A stretch of 64,000 nucleotides of DNA from Deltaproteobacteria bacterium (GCA_020845895.1 JADLEX010000057.1:62001-126000); one strand, 5' to 3'. Shown: positions 25,603 to 34,996, counted from the stretch's first letter. Numbers and translations: made by a program. Notes: a model not told the origin generated them from the letters alone.

Positions 25603-26361
25603 TCAATCCGAATCGCCGATGCCCCATTCGAGCGCGATGTGGCTCGACTGGCTGACCGTACCGTCGTCGCCGCTGCCGCTCGTCTGCTGGACGAAGATCT
25701 GCACGTCTCCCGCGATCGGGTCCGCTGCGGTGGATTGGAACATCGCCGTCACCGCGTCGGGGACGGCCCCTTCGACGGAAACGATCTCGAAGTCGCCCGC
25801 GAGTGCGTATGGATCGAAATCGGTCGCGACTGACGGCGTGGCGAGTCCAGAGCCGCCCGAAGCCAGGGATTGCACCAGCGTTGCCGGAATGCTCTCCGCG
25901 AACGCTCCGTCGTCCGTCTCGACGCCGAGAGCGATGTCAATCTCCAATCGGTGCAGGCAATCCATGGCGATCTCCGGTCCACCCCCGTCGTCGTTCGGAA
26001 CCGATTCGACCTCGCGGACTTCGCCGCCTTCATGATCGAAGGTGACGGTGAGCTGCGTCTCGCCGCCCAGCGGCGACTGCGTCAACAACGAGGTGTCGTC
26101 GCTCCACGTCGCGGTTACGGTAAAACCGCCGCCGGTGACGTCCAGCACGTCGTCCGCCGACACGCCGACCAGAGCGCTGACCGCGTCCGACCCACCCATA
26201 ATCGTCGACGTTTCGTCACAAACCTCGTAAGCGTTTTCGTCGTCGTCATCATCGTCGTCATCGCCCGACGAGTCGTCATCGTCATCATCGCCGCAGGCCG
26301 GGGCGCACGCGATCAGCGCAACGACCAGTCCGAACAAAAGCCATCTTTTCGCGAACGACAT
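25603..26361 (-). CDS. Small Asp-rich lipoprotein
   Basis: The 252-residue protein has a signal peptide with a lipobox at ALIAC or APAC (Cys19 or Cys23), followed at once by an Asp/Ser spacer (24-42). The rest (45-252) is acidic with beta-type segments and two Cys. I recognise no domain. A purine-rich ribosome binding site precedes the ATG at 26361. It is in the same operon as the 451-codon-scale lipoprotein upstream (28-base gap) and the propeller protein downstream (6-base gap). Likely surface-exposed; function unknown. Confidence 0.75.
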   Translation of the reverse strand: MSFAKRWLLFGLVVALIACAPACGDDDDDDSSGDDDDDDDDENAYEVCDETSTIMGGSDAVSALVGVSADDVLDVTGGGFTVTATWSDDTSLLTQSPLGGETQLTVTFDHEGGEVREVESVPNDDGGGPEIAMDCLHRLEIDIALGVETDDGAFAESIPATLVQSLASGGSGLATPSVATDFDPYALAGDFEIVSVEGAVPDAVTAMFQSTAADPIAGDVQIFVQQTSGSGDDGTVSQSSHIALEWGIGDSD

Positions 26362-26389
26362 GTGCGTCCTCCTCTCCCGACATCGAAGG

Positions 26390-27727
26390 TCAGGGAAGCG
26401 TCAGATCGTAAAGCGCCTGGACCAGGAGCTGAGCCACCGGTTTGAGGCCGTCCGGCGAAGGATTGTAGAACCAATACCCGACCGGAACGGGGATCGCGGG
26501 CAGCGTCAGTCCCGGGACGTAAGACGCGATGAGTTCGAGCACGAAGTTCAGGTCGTCCAGCGGCAGCCAATCCGGAAGCAGCGGATGAAGATCCTCGGGC
26601 CCGGAATCGAGCAACGCGGGACCGAGATCCTGCGTCAGGATCAGAGCATCGACGAGCACGTTGTTCTGATGCGGCGCGAATACGCCCATGTACGGCAGAC
26701 GGTAGGGCTCGCCCTCGTCCCACGCGCCGTTTTCGTTTTCATCGACGTACGCCGTCACGTCGTCTTCCTGCGGGTCCGTTTCCGCGCGCACCGCCGCAAA
26801 ACCCGCCGTCACGTCGAGACACGCGAAGCCGAGCGACACCGCGCCGCCCTCGAAATCCTGCTCGCCGCCGGACACGAACTTCAGGAAGTCGGGGTAGTTC
26901 GGATCGGCGAGCATGTCGAGCAGAATTCCCGCGAAGTAGTGCGCGATCTCGACCGGATCGTACCCGCCGGGCCATACCGTCAGCGCTTCCCAATCCGCTT
27001 CCAGGTCGATCGACACGAGGAAGTGCTCCACGGCGTCCGCGGCGTTCACGATCGCCGACAGGTTGTGCACGTCGGCGATGTCCCACTCACCGCCGGCGTC
27101 GATCACCACCGTCTCGCCGTCCACCCACAGCGGCATCGGGCTCACGAAAAGGCGCACGTCTTCGTGTTGCGCGACGATCTCGGCGGCCAGCGAGATCAGA
27201 TCCGCATTCATCGGCAAGAGTTGATCGCGAATCGTCTGCTGGAGAGCCGTCCAATCGATGTCCGGAAATCCACCTGCCATCGCGAGCACGACCGGCAGTT
27301 CGGCGAAGAGATCCTGAACGCCGGCGAGGAGTAGCCCGAGCTTGGCGTCGCCAAATTCCGGGCATACGTCGATCGCGTCCTCGAAGGCGTCCATCGCCGC
27401 GTCGACATCGCGGATTCCGAGGGCGTCGATGCCGTCCTCGACCAGCGGGTCGTACGTGGACCAGTCGCAGACCGGCGTCGTGTCGTCGTCGCCCGTGTCG
27501 TCGTCCGCGTCGTCGTCGGCATCGTCATCCGGCAGCGGCGGCCACGTATCGTCATCGCCGGTATCGTCGTCGCCCGTATCGTCGTCCGCGTCGTCATCCG
27601 TGTCGTCGTCGGAATCCGCTTCCGGCGAATCGTCATCATCGTCGTCGCCGCATCCGCAGCCCGCGACGACGAAATTGAGCAACACGAGCAAAATCACGAA
27701 TACGAAGCGCTGGAGTTGCGTCGTCAT
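26390..27727 (-). CDS. Asp-rich lipoprotein with helical C-terminal domain
   Basis: The 445-residue protein starts at the ATG at 27727, seven bases after GGGAGGG and two bases after the preceding stop; the in-frame codon at 27745 lies inside that gene. The signal peptide ends in VAGC (Cys near residue 24). Residues 27-80 are a D/T/A-rich spacer of repeated DDDT and DDDA units. The following region begins with a TPR-like pair of helices (VEDGIDALGIRDVDAAMDA) and continues as a mainly helical domain of 330 residues. One DENENGAWDEGE segment (about 345-356) resembles a dockerin-like or EF-hand calcium loop. Function not recognised. It is probably exposed on the cell surface. Confidence 0.75.
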   Translation of the reverse strand: MTTQLQRFVFVILLVLLNFVVAGCGCGDDDDDDSPEADSDDDTDDDADDDTGDDDTGDDDTWPPLPDDDADDDADDDTGDDDTTPVCDWSTYDPLVEDGIDALGIRDVDAAMDAFEDAIDVCPEFGDAKLGLLLAGVQDLFAELPVVLAMAGGFPDIDWTALQQTIRDQLLPMNADLISLAAEIVAQHEDVRLFVSPMPLWVDGETVVIDAGGEWDIADVHNLSAIVNAADAVEHFLVSIDLEADWEALTVWPGGYDPVEIAHYFAGILLDMLADPNYPDFLKFVSGGEQDFEGGAVSLGFACLDVTAGFAAVRAETDPQEDDVTAYVDENENGAWDEGEPYRLPYMGVFAPHQNNVLVDALILTQDLGPALLDSGPEDLHPLLPDWLPLDDLNFVLELIASYVPGLTLPAIPVPVGYWFYNPSPDGLKPVAQLLVQALYDLTLP

Positions 27728-27729
27728 CG

Positions 27730-29856
27730 TCAGGCCCTCCCGCAAGCGCAGGCGCCGGTGTGGTCCGCGTCCTCTACCGACTCGACCTCAACTCCATTCG
27801 GGTTGTGGACGTCATCGTCTCCCGCGTCGTCGTCACCGTCGTCGCTCTCGGCTGCGTCGCCGGGCGCTTGCCCGACCGCGTCGATTCCTGCGAGCGGCGT
27901 CGCGGTGACGACCTCGCTCGAATCCGACCGGTTCCCCGCGTCGTCGAACGCGTGGACCCACACGCGGTGCTCGCGGCCTGCGGTGAGCCCCGTGATGGTT
28001 GCGCCGTCTGCATCGGCATCCACCGCACCGCCGAAGTACTCGTCGTGCTCGTAAATGCCGTACCACACGTCGAATCCGGCGAGATCGGCATCGTCCGGTG
28101 CGGTCCACGTCACGTGAATCGACTCCTGCTCGCCGATGGCGGCCATGCCCGTCGGGGCATCGGGTGCGATTTCATCGAGCGTACCCAGAATCTTGCCCGC
28201 CACCTTCTCGCGCCAGTCGAGCAGCGCCTGCCAATCGTGCTCCCACTGATAGGTCTTGGGCGAGACGGTGCGGACGACGCCGTCCACCCAGTCGCCGTCA
28301 CCGCGCTCGTCGAGCAGGTGGAAGTATTCGTAGTCTTCCATCGATTCGCGGATGTACTTCATGCGCAGCGACGCGACCGGGATATCCGTCGTGCCGCCGA
28401 TCCGATCGATGGTGCCCGGGTAGATCAGATTTCCGTCGCCCTGCGCAAAGGGCGGTGCGTACTGCGAGTCCCACGGATCGAGGCCGAGGCCGGGCAGATA
28501 GACCGTGTGCCAGAAGAGAAGACCCTGAAAGTCGTATCGCCGCGTCAGCCACGTCCAGATGCGCTGGTAGGACGACTCGAAATCGACGAAGTGGTTGGCG
28601 AAGTCGAACCACACGACGGCGCTGATGCAGTTGTACCACCACGTCTTTTCGCCCAGCGCGCGCCGTTCCTCGTAAACCTCGGGAAACGGCGGAGTGGGGA
28701 GCGAGTCGGAAAACAGCGGTTCGTCCGGGCACCAGATGTCGATGTCGCCGGCGAGTCCCGCCTCGAACTGCTCCGTCACGAGCGGTTGCAGGTCTTCGTC
28801 CGCGGCGTGCAACCGCGCGGCGAGGTCGCGCAGGTCGGCGTACTGCTCGGGGCGCGGCTCGTCGGGCAGGTAGTAAAATAGCACGTCGTTCCAACCGCTT
28901 TCGCGGAAGTGCTCGGCCCAACCGCGCCAGTACTCGCGCTCCCAGACCGTGGCGTCCACGTCGCCGGGCCGCCCTCCGGGCGCGCCGGGCAGGGTCATCG
29001 TGTTGAACCGGAACCCGTCGCTGTAAAATGTTCCGTCGAGAAACGGCGCGTGGAAATTGTCGAAGTCCGACCAGTCCCAATCGAAGGTCTGCTCGGCGTC
29101 ATTCCATGCGTATTCCGGCGAGTTCTGCTGCCAGGTGTCGAGACCGATGCGATGCCGCGCGAACTCCTCGAAGTACCGTTCGGTCAGCGTGGTGCAATCC
29201 GTGATTCCACCGCGCGCGCCGTGCCAACCGCACATCGTCCCGGCACTGAAACCATACGCGCCGGCGAGCGACATCTCGCTCGGGATCTCGAAGTTCCACA
29301 CGGTCAGCGTCAGTTCGCCCTGCCACGTCGTGCGTCCGTCCGCCGTCACGGTGACCGTGGCGGTGTAAGTCCCCGGCGTCTGACCCGCCGGGATGAAGAT
29401 GTCGCCGAAGACGGCCATCGTGTAGCCCGCGGGCAGATCGAAGGGCGCGCCGCCCCGGTTCTCGCCGACGAAGTGATCTTCGAAGGGAACAAGCCCGTCC
29501 GGCCAGTCGCCCGCCTTGGACGGGTCCGGCGGGAAGCTGCTGATGCGATCGGCGGGCACGGGGACGTAGTGGATGCGATAGAGTTCCACCGGCCCGATTG
29601 GACTCCCCGGACCCGCGAAATCGGTCACCGTCACATCGACGTTCGTCGTGCCGTCGTCGTCGCGAATCAGCACCTGAAACGGTTCCCACTCGTTTCGCGC
29701 CGCCTTCAAATGAAACGCGCTCGACGCGTCGAATCCAACCTCCGGCCGCTGCTTGGCGGTGCCGTGCGTGAGCGCCACGGTGTATTCGGCGGCGGAGATG
29801 GAAGGAATCGCCCCGATCGCGGCGATGAGCAACGCAACCCACGGATATCGACGCAT
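27730..29856 (-). CDS. Secreted DUF4091/GH123-like protein with fibronectin III domain
   Basis: The 708-residue protein has a signal peptide cleaved near residue 22 (SISA-AEY). Residues 25-190 are a beta domain. Residues 195-560 look like the DUF4091/GH123-type glycoside hydrolase domain, with aromatic-rich strands and the DEP motif in YLPDEPRP (332-334), where the family's acidic residues usually lie. A fibronectin III-like domain follows (about 583-675, APTGMAAIGEQESIHVTW onward). The tail is Asp-rich and ends HTGACACGRA, a Cys-rich end reminiscent of sorting tags but without the usual helix after it. It is first in a four-gene operon. A role in breaking down an amino-sugar glycan is the family's suggestion; the specificity is not visible. 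Confidence 0.7.
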   Translation of the reverse strand: MRRYPWVALLIAAIGAIPSISAAEYTVALTHGTAKQRPEVGFDASSAFHLKAARNEWEPFQVLIRDDDGTTNVDVTVTDFAGPGSPIGPVELYRIHYVPVPADRISSFPPDPSKAGDWPDGLVPFEDHFVGENRGGAPFDLPAGYTMAVFGDIFIPAGQTPGTYTATVTVTADGRTTWQGELTLTVWNFEIPSEMSLAGAYGFSAGTMCGWHGARGGITDCTTLTERYFEEFARHRIGLDTWQQNSPEYAWNDAEQTFDWDWSDFDNFHAPFLDGTFYSDGFRFNTMTLPGAPGGRPGDVDATVWEREYWRGWAEHFRESGWNDVLFYYLPDEPRPEQYADLRDLAARLHAADEDLQPLVTEQFEAGLAGDIDIWCPDEPLFSDSLPTPPFPEVYEERRALGEKTWWYNCISAVVWFDFANHFVDFESSYQRIWTWLTRRYDFQGLLFWHTVYLPGLGLDPWDSQYAPPFAQGDGNLIYPGTIDRIGGTTDIPVASLRMKYIRESMEDYEYFHLLDERGDGDWVDGVVRTVSPKTYQWEHDWQALLDWREKVAGKILGTLDEIAPDAPTGMAAIGEQESIHVTWTAPDDADLAGFDVWYGIYEHDEYFGGAVDADADGATITGLTAGREHRVWVHAFDDAGNRSDSSEVVTATPLAGIDAVGQAPGDAAESDDGDDDAGDDDVHNPNGVEVESVEDADHTGACACGRA

Positions 29857-30001
29857 GTCCCGACCCCAAATGGCGGATTCGAAAAGCGACAGGACTTTAA
29901 CACTTTCACCATTTCGCCGTCCAACGAAATTCCGTCCCCGCCATCGATCGGGGGATCACGTCGGATGTCGATCCGCACGGGGGAACCAACCCGACTTCGC
30001 C

Positions 30002-30029
30002 TTGATTTTTCGTACTTCGCCCCTAGAAT
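30002..30029 (+). promoter_or_regulatory. Promoter of the 30061 lipoprotein gene
   Basis: TTGATT (30002-30007), 16 bases, TAGAAT (30024-30029), about 31 bases before the ATG at 30061. A GGGGAA ribosome binding site precedes the ATG. Confidence 0.55.
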
Positions 30030-30060
30030 GCGCGCAGGTTCGCACCACGCGGGGAATTGC

Positions 30061-30546
30061 ATGCGCCGACTGGTTTTCGTTCTCGTTCTGATCGCGTCCG
30101 TTTCGGCGCTCGCCCTCGCTTGCAGCAAGGGCGGCGAGGACGATCGCGATCTGGCGCCGGAACTGTTCGCCGAAAGCATCCGCGTGTATCCCAATCCCGC
30201 GTGGCTTTACGAAAAGGCCCTCTTCTACTTCGGGTTCGAGGATTTCGACGGCGACATGGACAATCCGACGCTGATCGTTCGTTTCGAGGAAGAGGACGGC
30301 GGATCGAAGGTCGTCGAGATCGCGTCGTTCGACATCGAGGGCGAAACGGCGGGCACCGTGGAATTCGAGATCGTGGTGCGTGACGGCGACGAGGGCACCT
30401 ACTTCGTGGCCATCGCCGACGACGCGGGGAATCTGAGCAACGAAATCCCCGTCTTCCTCTACGTCAATCCGGAGCCGCGCGACGAAGAGAACTACTTCGC
30501 CGACGACGACGACGCGGACGACGATACCGACGACGACGCGGCCTGA
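30061..30546 (+). CDS. Small lipoprotein with acidic C-terminal tail
   Basis: The 161-residue protein starts at the ATG at 30061, where the signal peptide begins; an upstream open frame is a shadow of the opposite strand. The lipobox is LALAC (Cys21). Residues 35-140 form a beta-sandwich-like domain (YPNPAWLYEKALFYFGFEDF, VVRDGDEGTYFVAIADDAGN). The final 20 residues are almost all Asp, Ala and Thr. In contrast to the other lipoproteins here, the Asp tract is at the C-terminus. No function is recognised. It has its own promoter and faces msrP tail to tail with a 27-base gap. Confidence 0.75.
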   Translation: MRRLVFVLVLIASVSALALACSKGGEDDRDLAPELFAESIRVYPNPAWLYEKALFYFGFEDFDGDMDNPTLIVRFEEEDGGSKVVEIASFDIEGETAGTVEFEIVVRDGDEGTYFVAIADDAGNLSNEIPVFLYVNPEPRDEENYFADDDDADDDTDDDAA

Positions 30547-30573
30547 CGCCCCGTTCCCACGAGCGCTTCGGCG

Positions 30574-31557
30574 CTATTTCCGATAGAGCGACGCCACGAG
30601 TTCGCCGTACCCGTTGAAGGGGAGCGTGGCGATCTTCGTCTTCGTGCCGAGATCCACCTCGCGGGCCTGCGACCAGCGTGGGTGCGGCACGGCCGGGTCC
30701 ACATTGGCGTCGAAGTCGTACTCCGCGGGAGCGAGGTCGTTCCAGAAGGTTCGCGGTCGGTCTCGCACGAACTCGATGGCGACGATCGACTTGATGCTCT
30801 TGTAGCCGTACTTCCACGGAACAACGAGGCGGATCGGCGCGCCGTTTTGCGGCGGCAGCGGCTTGCCGTAAATGCCCGTCGCCAGCATCGTCAGGTCGTG
30901 CGCGGCCTCGTCGATGCGCAGCGCCTCGTAATACGGCCACGGGTACCAGTAGTCGTTTTTTTGCCCGGGCGCGACGCCGGGATCGAGGAAGGTCCAGAAG
31001 CGCACATACCGCGCGGCGGCGAGCGGACGCGCGAGGTCCATCAGCGCGCGCATCGGGAACCCCGTCCACGGCAGCACCATCGACCACGCCTCGACGCACC
31101 GCATGCGATACACGCGCTCTTCCAGGTCAAACCGACGCGTCAGGTCGTCGACGTCCAACACCATCGGCCGCTCGACCAGCCCGCCGATCTCGAGGCTCCA
31201 AGGGCGCGTGACGAGCCTCGCCGCGAGGTCCTTCACTTTTTTCTTCGACGCCGTGAACTCGTAGAAGTTGTTGTATCCCGTCCCGCGCGATTCGGGCGTG
31301 ACAATTCGGCCGGTCTCATCCGCGGCCCAATGCGGATTGGTCGGCGCGGGGTATCGCTCGGCAATATCGGCGGGAACGATGGGCGACGCGGTGGCCGCGG
31401 AAGGGCCGCGAAGGCCGAACCTCGACGCGGCAAGGCCGACGGCGGACACCGCGCCGAACCCCAGCTTGCGCAGGATCTCGCGCCGGTTGTCGTGATCGCC
31501 CTGGGGCGTCACCAGCGACTCGCGCATCGCGGGGATTTTCGAATTTCGATGAAACAC
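30574..31557 (-). CDS. msrP: Protein-methionine-sulfoxide reductase catalytic subunit MsrP
   Basis: MsrP (YedY) is a periplasmic molybdenum-cofactor enzyme that repairs oxidised methionines in envelope proteins. The 327-residue length is normal. A twin-arginine signal is visible as NRREILRKLGFGA followed by a hydrophobic stretch (about 24-45), which fits folding with cofactor before export. The molybdenum ligand is Cys154 in YRMRCVEAWSM, and the flanking RWVLPWTGF-type segment is conserved as MVLPWTGFP. The usual membrane heme partner MsrQ is not adjacent; the next gene is divergent lptF. Electron supply must come from elsewhere or from an unlinked partner. Strong call. Confidence 0.9.
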   Translation of the reverse strand: MFHRNSKIPAMRESLVTPQGDHDNRREILRKLGFGAVSAVGLAASRFGLRGPSAATASPIVPADIAERYPAPTNPHWAADETGRIVTPESRGTGYNNFYEFTASKKKVKDLAARLVTRPWSLEIGGLVERPMVLDVDDLTRRFDLEERVYRMRCVEAWSMVLPWTGFPMRALMDLARPLAAARYVRFWTFLDPGVAPGQKNDYWYPWPYYEALRIDEAAHDLTMLATGIYGKPLPPQNGAPIRLVVPWKYGYKSIKSIVAIEFVRDRPRTFWNDLAPAEYDFDANVDPAVPHPRWSQAREVDLGTKTKIATLPFNGYGELVASLYRK

Positions 31558-31643
31558 GTCTCACTCCGTCCCCGCAGCGTCGCCGCTCGCCGCGCACGCC
31601 GCCATGACCGCCGTCAGTCGATTCCGGCGAAACGCCCCGAACT

Positions 31644-31671
31644 TTGCACCCCGGATCAAAATCCCTAGACT
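31644..31671 (+). promoter_or_regulatory. Promoter of lptF-lptG, probably leaderless
   Basis: TTGCAC (31644-31649), 16 bases, TAGACT (31666-31671). The ATG at 31679 is seven bases beyond the -10 box, so transcription would start at the first codon. No ribosome binding site is present. Confidence 0.4.
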
Positions 31672-31678
31672 GCGCGCC

Positions 31679-32926
31679 ATGGCGCTTCGGCTCATCCGAC
31701 GATACGTGGCCCGCGAGATCCTTGTGCCTTTCGGCCTCGGGCTCTTCATCCTCACGTTCGTCATCATGATGTTTCAGATTCTCAAGGTCACCGACCTGAT
31801 GGTCAACTACGGCCTGCGCCTTGCCGACGTGCTGCGCGTCTTCATGTATCTGCTCCCACCCTTCACCGTGTTCACGATCCCCATGGCGTTCCTGCTGGGC
31901 GTCATGCTCGCGGTGGGGCGGCTGTCCTCGGACTCCGAGATCGTCGCGATGAAGGCGTCCGGTGTGAGCCTCGTGCAGCTTCTGCCGCCGGTCATGGTTC
32001 TCGCGGCGGCGGCTTACGTGTTCTCCTCGGCGCTGTCGCTCTATGCCGATCCGTGGGGCAAGCTGCAATCGAAACTGATGCTGGAGCGGGTCGGCACGCA
32101 GTTCGCCGGGGCGCTGCTCAAGGAAAAGGTCTTCAACACCGACATCAGCAACCTCGTCATCTATATCGAGGAAATCGACCCCGCGACGAAGGACCTCTCG
32201 GGGATCTTCATCTCGGACGAGAGCCAGCCCGACCTGCCGATCGTCATCACCGCCGCACGCGGAAAGATCACGCATTCGCCGACGGGCGGGAAGGTCGCGT
32301 TTCAGCTCGAGGACGGCGCGATCCACCGCACGCTCGCCGACGCGTCGATCTACGACGCCGCGCACTTCGAGCGCAACGAAATCGTGTACGACATCCGCAA
32401 GGGGCTCGCCGGCGAAGCCGGGAAGAAGTCGTACCTGGAGATGACGCTGCCCGAGTTGTCGACGTACATCGAAAGCCTGCGCGTCGACCTGCGCGCGGGC
32501 GGCCTCGACGACGGCGCGATGAAAGACAAGACGCGCGAGATGCGCCGCGCGTGGGTCGAGTACCACCGCAAGTTCTCGTTCCCGTTCGCGTGCGTCGTCT
32601 TCGGGATTCTCGGGCTGCCGCTCGGGGTGGTCGCGCCGCGCTCGGGACGCGGCCAGGGTTTCACGATGGCCATCGTCGTCCTGTGCGCGTACTACCTGCT
32701 CTTTCGAGTCGGCGAAAACCTCGGTTGGAAGGGCGTCGTTCATCCCTTCTTCGCGATGTGGGCACCCAACCTGCTCTACCTCGTCGCGGGCGCATACCTC
32801 GTCTGGAGTAAGACGCGCGAGCGCCCCGTGTGGGTGATCGAGAAGCTCGGCGCGGTCTCGACGCGCGTCGTGGAAATCGCGCGCCGCCGAGTGGCGGGGC
32901 ACGGCCCCGGGGAGAGTGCGTCATGA
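31679..32926 (+). CDS. lptF: LPS export permease LptF
   Basis: LptF is one of two inner-membrane permease subunits of the LptB2FGC complex that extracts lipopolysaccharide and passes it towards the outer membrane. The 415-residue protein has the family layout: three helices in the first 115 residues, a periplasmic beta-jellyroll region (about 130-290), and three helices at the end. The start LIRRYVAREILVPFGLGLF and the motif GVMLAVGRLSSDSEIVAMKASGVS (coupling helix region) are typical of YjgP/YjgQ. I chose the ATG at 31679. The stop overlaps the start of lptG by four bases. Assignment between F and G follows order in the operon. Confidence 0.9.
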   Translation: MALRLIRRYVAREILVPFGLGLFILTFVIMMFQILKVTDLMVNYGLRLADVLRVFMYLLPPFTVFTIPMAFLLGVMLAVGRLSSDSEIVAMKASGVSLVQLLPPVMVLAAAAYVFSSALSLYADPWGKLQSKLMLERVGTQFAGALLKEKVFNTDISNLVIYIEEIDPATKDLSGIFISDESQPDLPIVITAARGKITHSPTGGKVAFQLEDGAIHRTLADASIYDAAHFERNEIVYDIRKGLAGEAGKKSYLEMTLPELSTYIESLRVDLRAGGLDDGAMKDKTREMRRAWVEYHRKFSFPFACVVFGILGLPLGVVAPRSGRGQGFTMAIVVLCAYYLLFRVGENLGWKGVVHPFFAMWAPNLLYLVAGAYLVWSKTRERPVWVIEKLGAVSTRVVEIARRRVAGHGPGESAS

Positions 32927-34008
32927 AGCCGCGCATCCTCGACCGCTACATCGGCGGCGGGTTTCTCAAGATGTTCGCCACGTGCCTCGGCGGCTTCACG
33001 GCGCTCTACATCCTCGTGGATTTCATCGAGCGCTCGAGCCAGATCTTCAAGTCCGATCCCGCGCCCATCGCCATCGCCCTCTACTTCGCCTACAAGCTGC
33101 CGCTGATCGTGTTTCAGATGATCCCTGTCGCCTGCCTGCTCGGTTCGCTCCTGTCGCTCCTGATCCTGGCGCGCAATTCGGAACTCACGGCGATCAAGGC
33201 GGGCGGCGTGCCGATCCTGCGCGCCTCGGCGCCGATCATCGCGATGGCCGCGCTCATCAGCACGCTGGGATTTCTCCTCAATGAATACGTCGTTCCCGCG
33301 GCGACGCAAAAACGCGAATACATCTACAAGGTCGACATCAAAAAGCAGGTCTGGCGAGCGAAGTATCGCAAGGAAAACGTGTTCTACCGCTCGGGCAGCG
33401 CGATCTATTCGTTCGGCCTCTTCGTGCCAGAGCAGAATAAGATCAGCGACGTGCGCATGTACCGGCTCGACGACCGCTTCCGCATCGCCGAGCGCGCGGT
33501 GGCCGCGTCGGCGCAGTACCAGAACGGCCACTGGATGCTCGTGGACGGCTATCGGTGGATGTTCGAGGGGCACCGGCTCGTGGACACCGCCGCGTTTTCC
33601 GTGCTGCCGATCGAGCTGATGGAATCGCCCGACGACCTGAAGATCTACCAGCGCGATCCCGAGGAGATGAGCTGGCGCGAACTGCGGTCCTACGTCGGCG
33701 ATCTACGACGGCAGGGGTACGACGTCACCAACTACGAGGTCGAGCTGCACGGCAAACTCGCGTTTCCGCTCGTGCCGATCATCATGGCGATCATCGGTGT
33801 GCCCTTCGCCGTGCGCGTCGGGCGGTCGGGCGGCGTCGCGGCGGGAGTCGGCATCGCCATCGTCATCGGCGTCGTGTACTGGATCGTGCACGGTCTCGCG
33901 CTCGCCGTGGGCAAGTCGGGCGCAATCGGTCCGATCATGGCCGCGTGGAGCGCGCACGCGGTCTTCGGGATCGGCGGGCTCGTCGGCCTCGTCAAGGTGC
34001 GGCAATAG
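32923..34008 (+). CDS. lptG: LPS export permease LptG
   Basis: This 361-residue partner of LptF has the same 3+3 helix layout around a periplasmic domain (about 130-265). The N-terminus RILDRYIGGGFLKMFATCLG and the segment LLSLLILARNSELTAIKAGG are typical of the family. It starts at the ATG at 32923, in ATGA overlap with lptF, so the two permease subunits are made in equal amounts. Its 3' end overlaps the converging lpxL-type gene by 17 bases, an unusually tight arrangement for two LPS genes on opposite strands. The F versus G naming is by order. Confidence 0.9.
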   Translation: MKPRILDRYIGGGFLKMFATCLGGFTALYILVDFIERSSQIFKSDPAPIAIALYFAYKLPLIVFQMIPVACLLGSLLSLLILARNSELTAIKAGGVPILRASAPIIAMAALISTLGFLLNEYVVPAATQKREYIYKVDIKKQVWRAKYRKENVFYRSGSAIYSFGLFVPEQNKISDVRMYRLDDRFRIAERAVAASAQYQNGHWMLVDGYRWMFEGHRLVDTAAFSVLPIELMESPDDLKIYQRDPEEMSWRELRSYVGDLRRQGYDVTNYEVELHGKLAFPLVPIIMAIIGVPFAVRVGRSGGVAAGVGIAIVIGVVYWIVHGLALAVGKSGAIGPIMAAWSAHAVFGIGGLVGLVKVRQ

Positions 34009-34996
34009 GTGCGTCAGGTGCGCCCTTCTCATTCATTCGCGCGAGGATCGCATCGAGTTCGGCGTTCAGTTCCGCGAGAAACGCCGCCGTCTGTTCCTCG
34101 TCGTCGGGGCGGCGCTTCCAGCGGCGATGCAGCCACAGCCAGTCCTCGGGCTTCTCCAATATCACGCGCTCGAAAACGCGCGAGTAGTGCTGCGCGTTGA
34201 GCAGGTTCTCGCGCGCTTCGTCGGGATGCGCAATCCACGGGACCTCGGGATCGACGCACAGCTTGTAGCGGCCCGGGGCGACGCGGCGCGCATACCCGCT
34301 GATCACCACGCACCCCGTTTCGCGCACGATTCCCGGAGTCGAACGCACCGTGGACGCCGCGCGGCCCATGACATCGACAAAAGTTCCGAGGCGGGCCGTC
34401 ATGTTCTGATCGACGGCCTGCGTCACGAGCCGTCCGGCGCGCAGTTCCGCCACGACGACCGGTCGCGAGTCCTTGGGCGGAATCGTGCTTTCCCCATGGT
34501 CCATGCGCACGCGCTTCGTCCACTCGTCGAACACGGGGTTCTTGATGTTCTTGCCGATGATCGAGTTGGGATAGCCGAGCCGCCCCACCTTCATGAGCGC
34601 GACGTCCCAGATGCCCACGTGCCCGCCGATGGCAATCACGCCGCGCCCGGCTGCATGTGCTCGGCGCAGGGTCTCCAGCGACGCCGCATCCGCCTCGAAT
34701 CGATCCTCGAAAAACTTCGCATCCATGCGCTGGGCGCGCGCGAACATGACGAACGTGGCGAACGCGTTTTCGTACGCCTTGATCGCAATTTCGCGAATCT
34801 GGTCGGGGGTGCGTCGGCGCTCGGGCGGCGTGGTCGGCGAAGCGAAAACCCGCGTGAGGTTGTCGAGCACCAGTTCGCGCCGAATGCCGAGTCGAAACGC
34901 GAGCCGACCGAGCGCAAACCCGAAACGGTCCGCGGCTTCCCAACTCGGCCACGAAAATATCGCGGTCACGAGCTTCAGAATGAATCGGGACATCAT
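33992..34996 (-). CDS. Lipid A acyltransferase, LpxL/HtrB family
   Basis: The family transfers a secondary acyl chain from acyl-ACP to the lipid A precursor at the inner membrane. The 334-residue protein has an N-terminal hydrophobic segment and the HxxxxD catalytic motif, His126 and Asp131 in GGHVGIWD. The end carries WLWLHRRWKRRP (about 300-311), a strong family signature. LpxL, LpxM and related enzymes cannot be told apart here. It is the last gene of the deoA-ribF-flippase operon, with its ATG in ATGA overlap with the flippase gene stop. It converges with lptG. Confidence 0.85.
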   Translation of the reverse strand: MMSRFILKLVTAIFSWPSWEAADRFGFALGRLAFRLGIRRELVLDNLTRVFASPTTPPERRRTPDQIREIAIKAYENAFATFVMFARAQRMDAKFFEDRFEADAASLETLRRAHAAGRGVIAIGGHVGIWDVALMKVGRLGYPNSIIGKNIKNPVFDEWTKRVRMDHGESTIPPKDSRPVVVAELRAGRLVTQAVDQNMTARLGTFVDVMGRAASTVRSTPGIVRETGCVVISGYARRVAPGRYKLCVDPEVPWIAHPDEARENLLNAQHYSRVFERVILEKPEDWLWLHRRWKRRPDDEEQTAAFLAELNAELDAILARMNEKGAPDAPIAAP

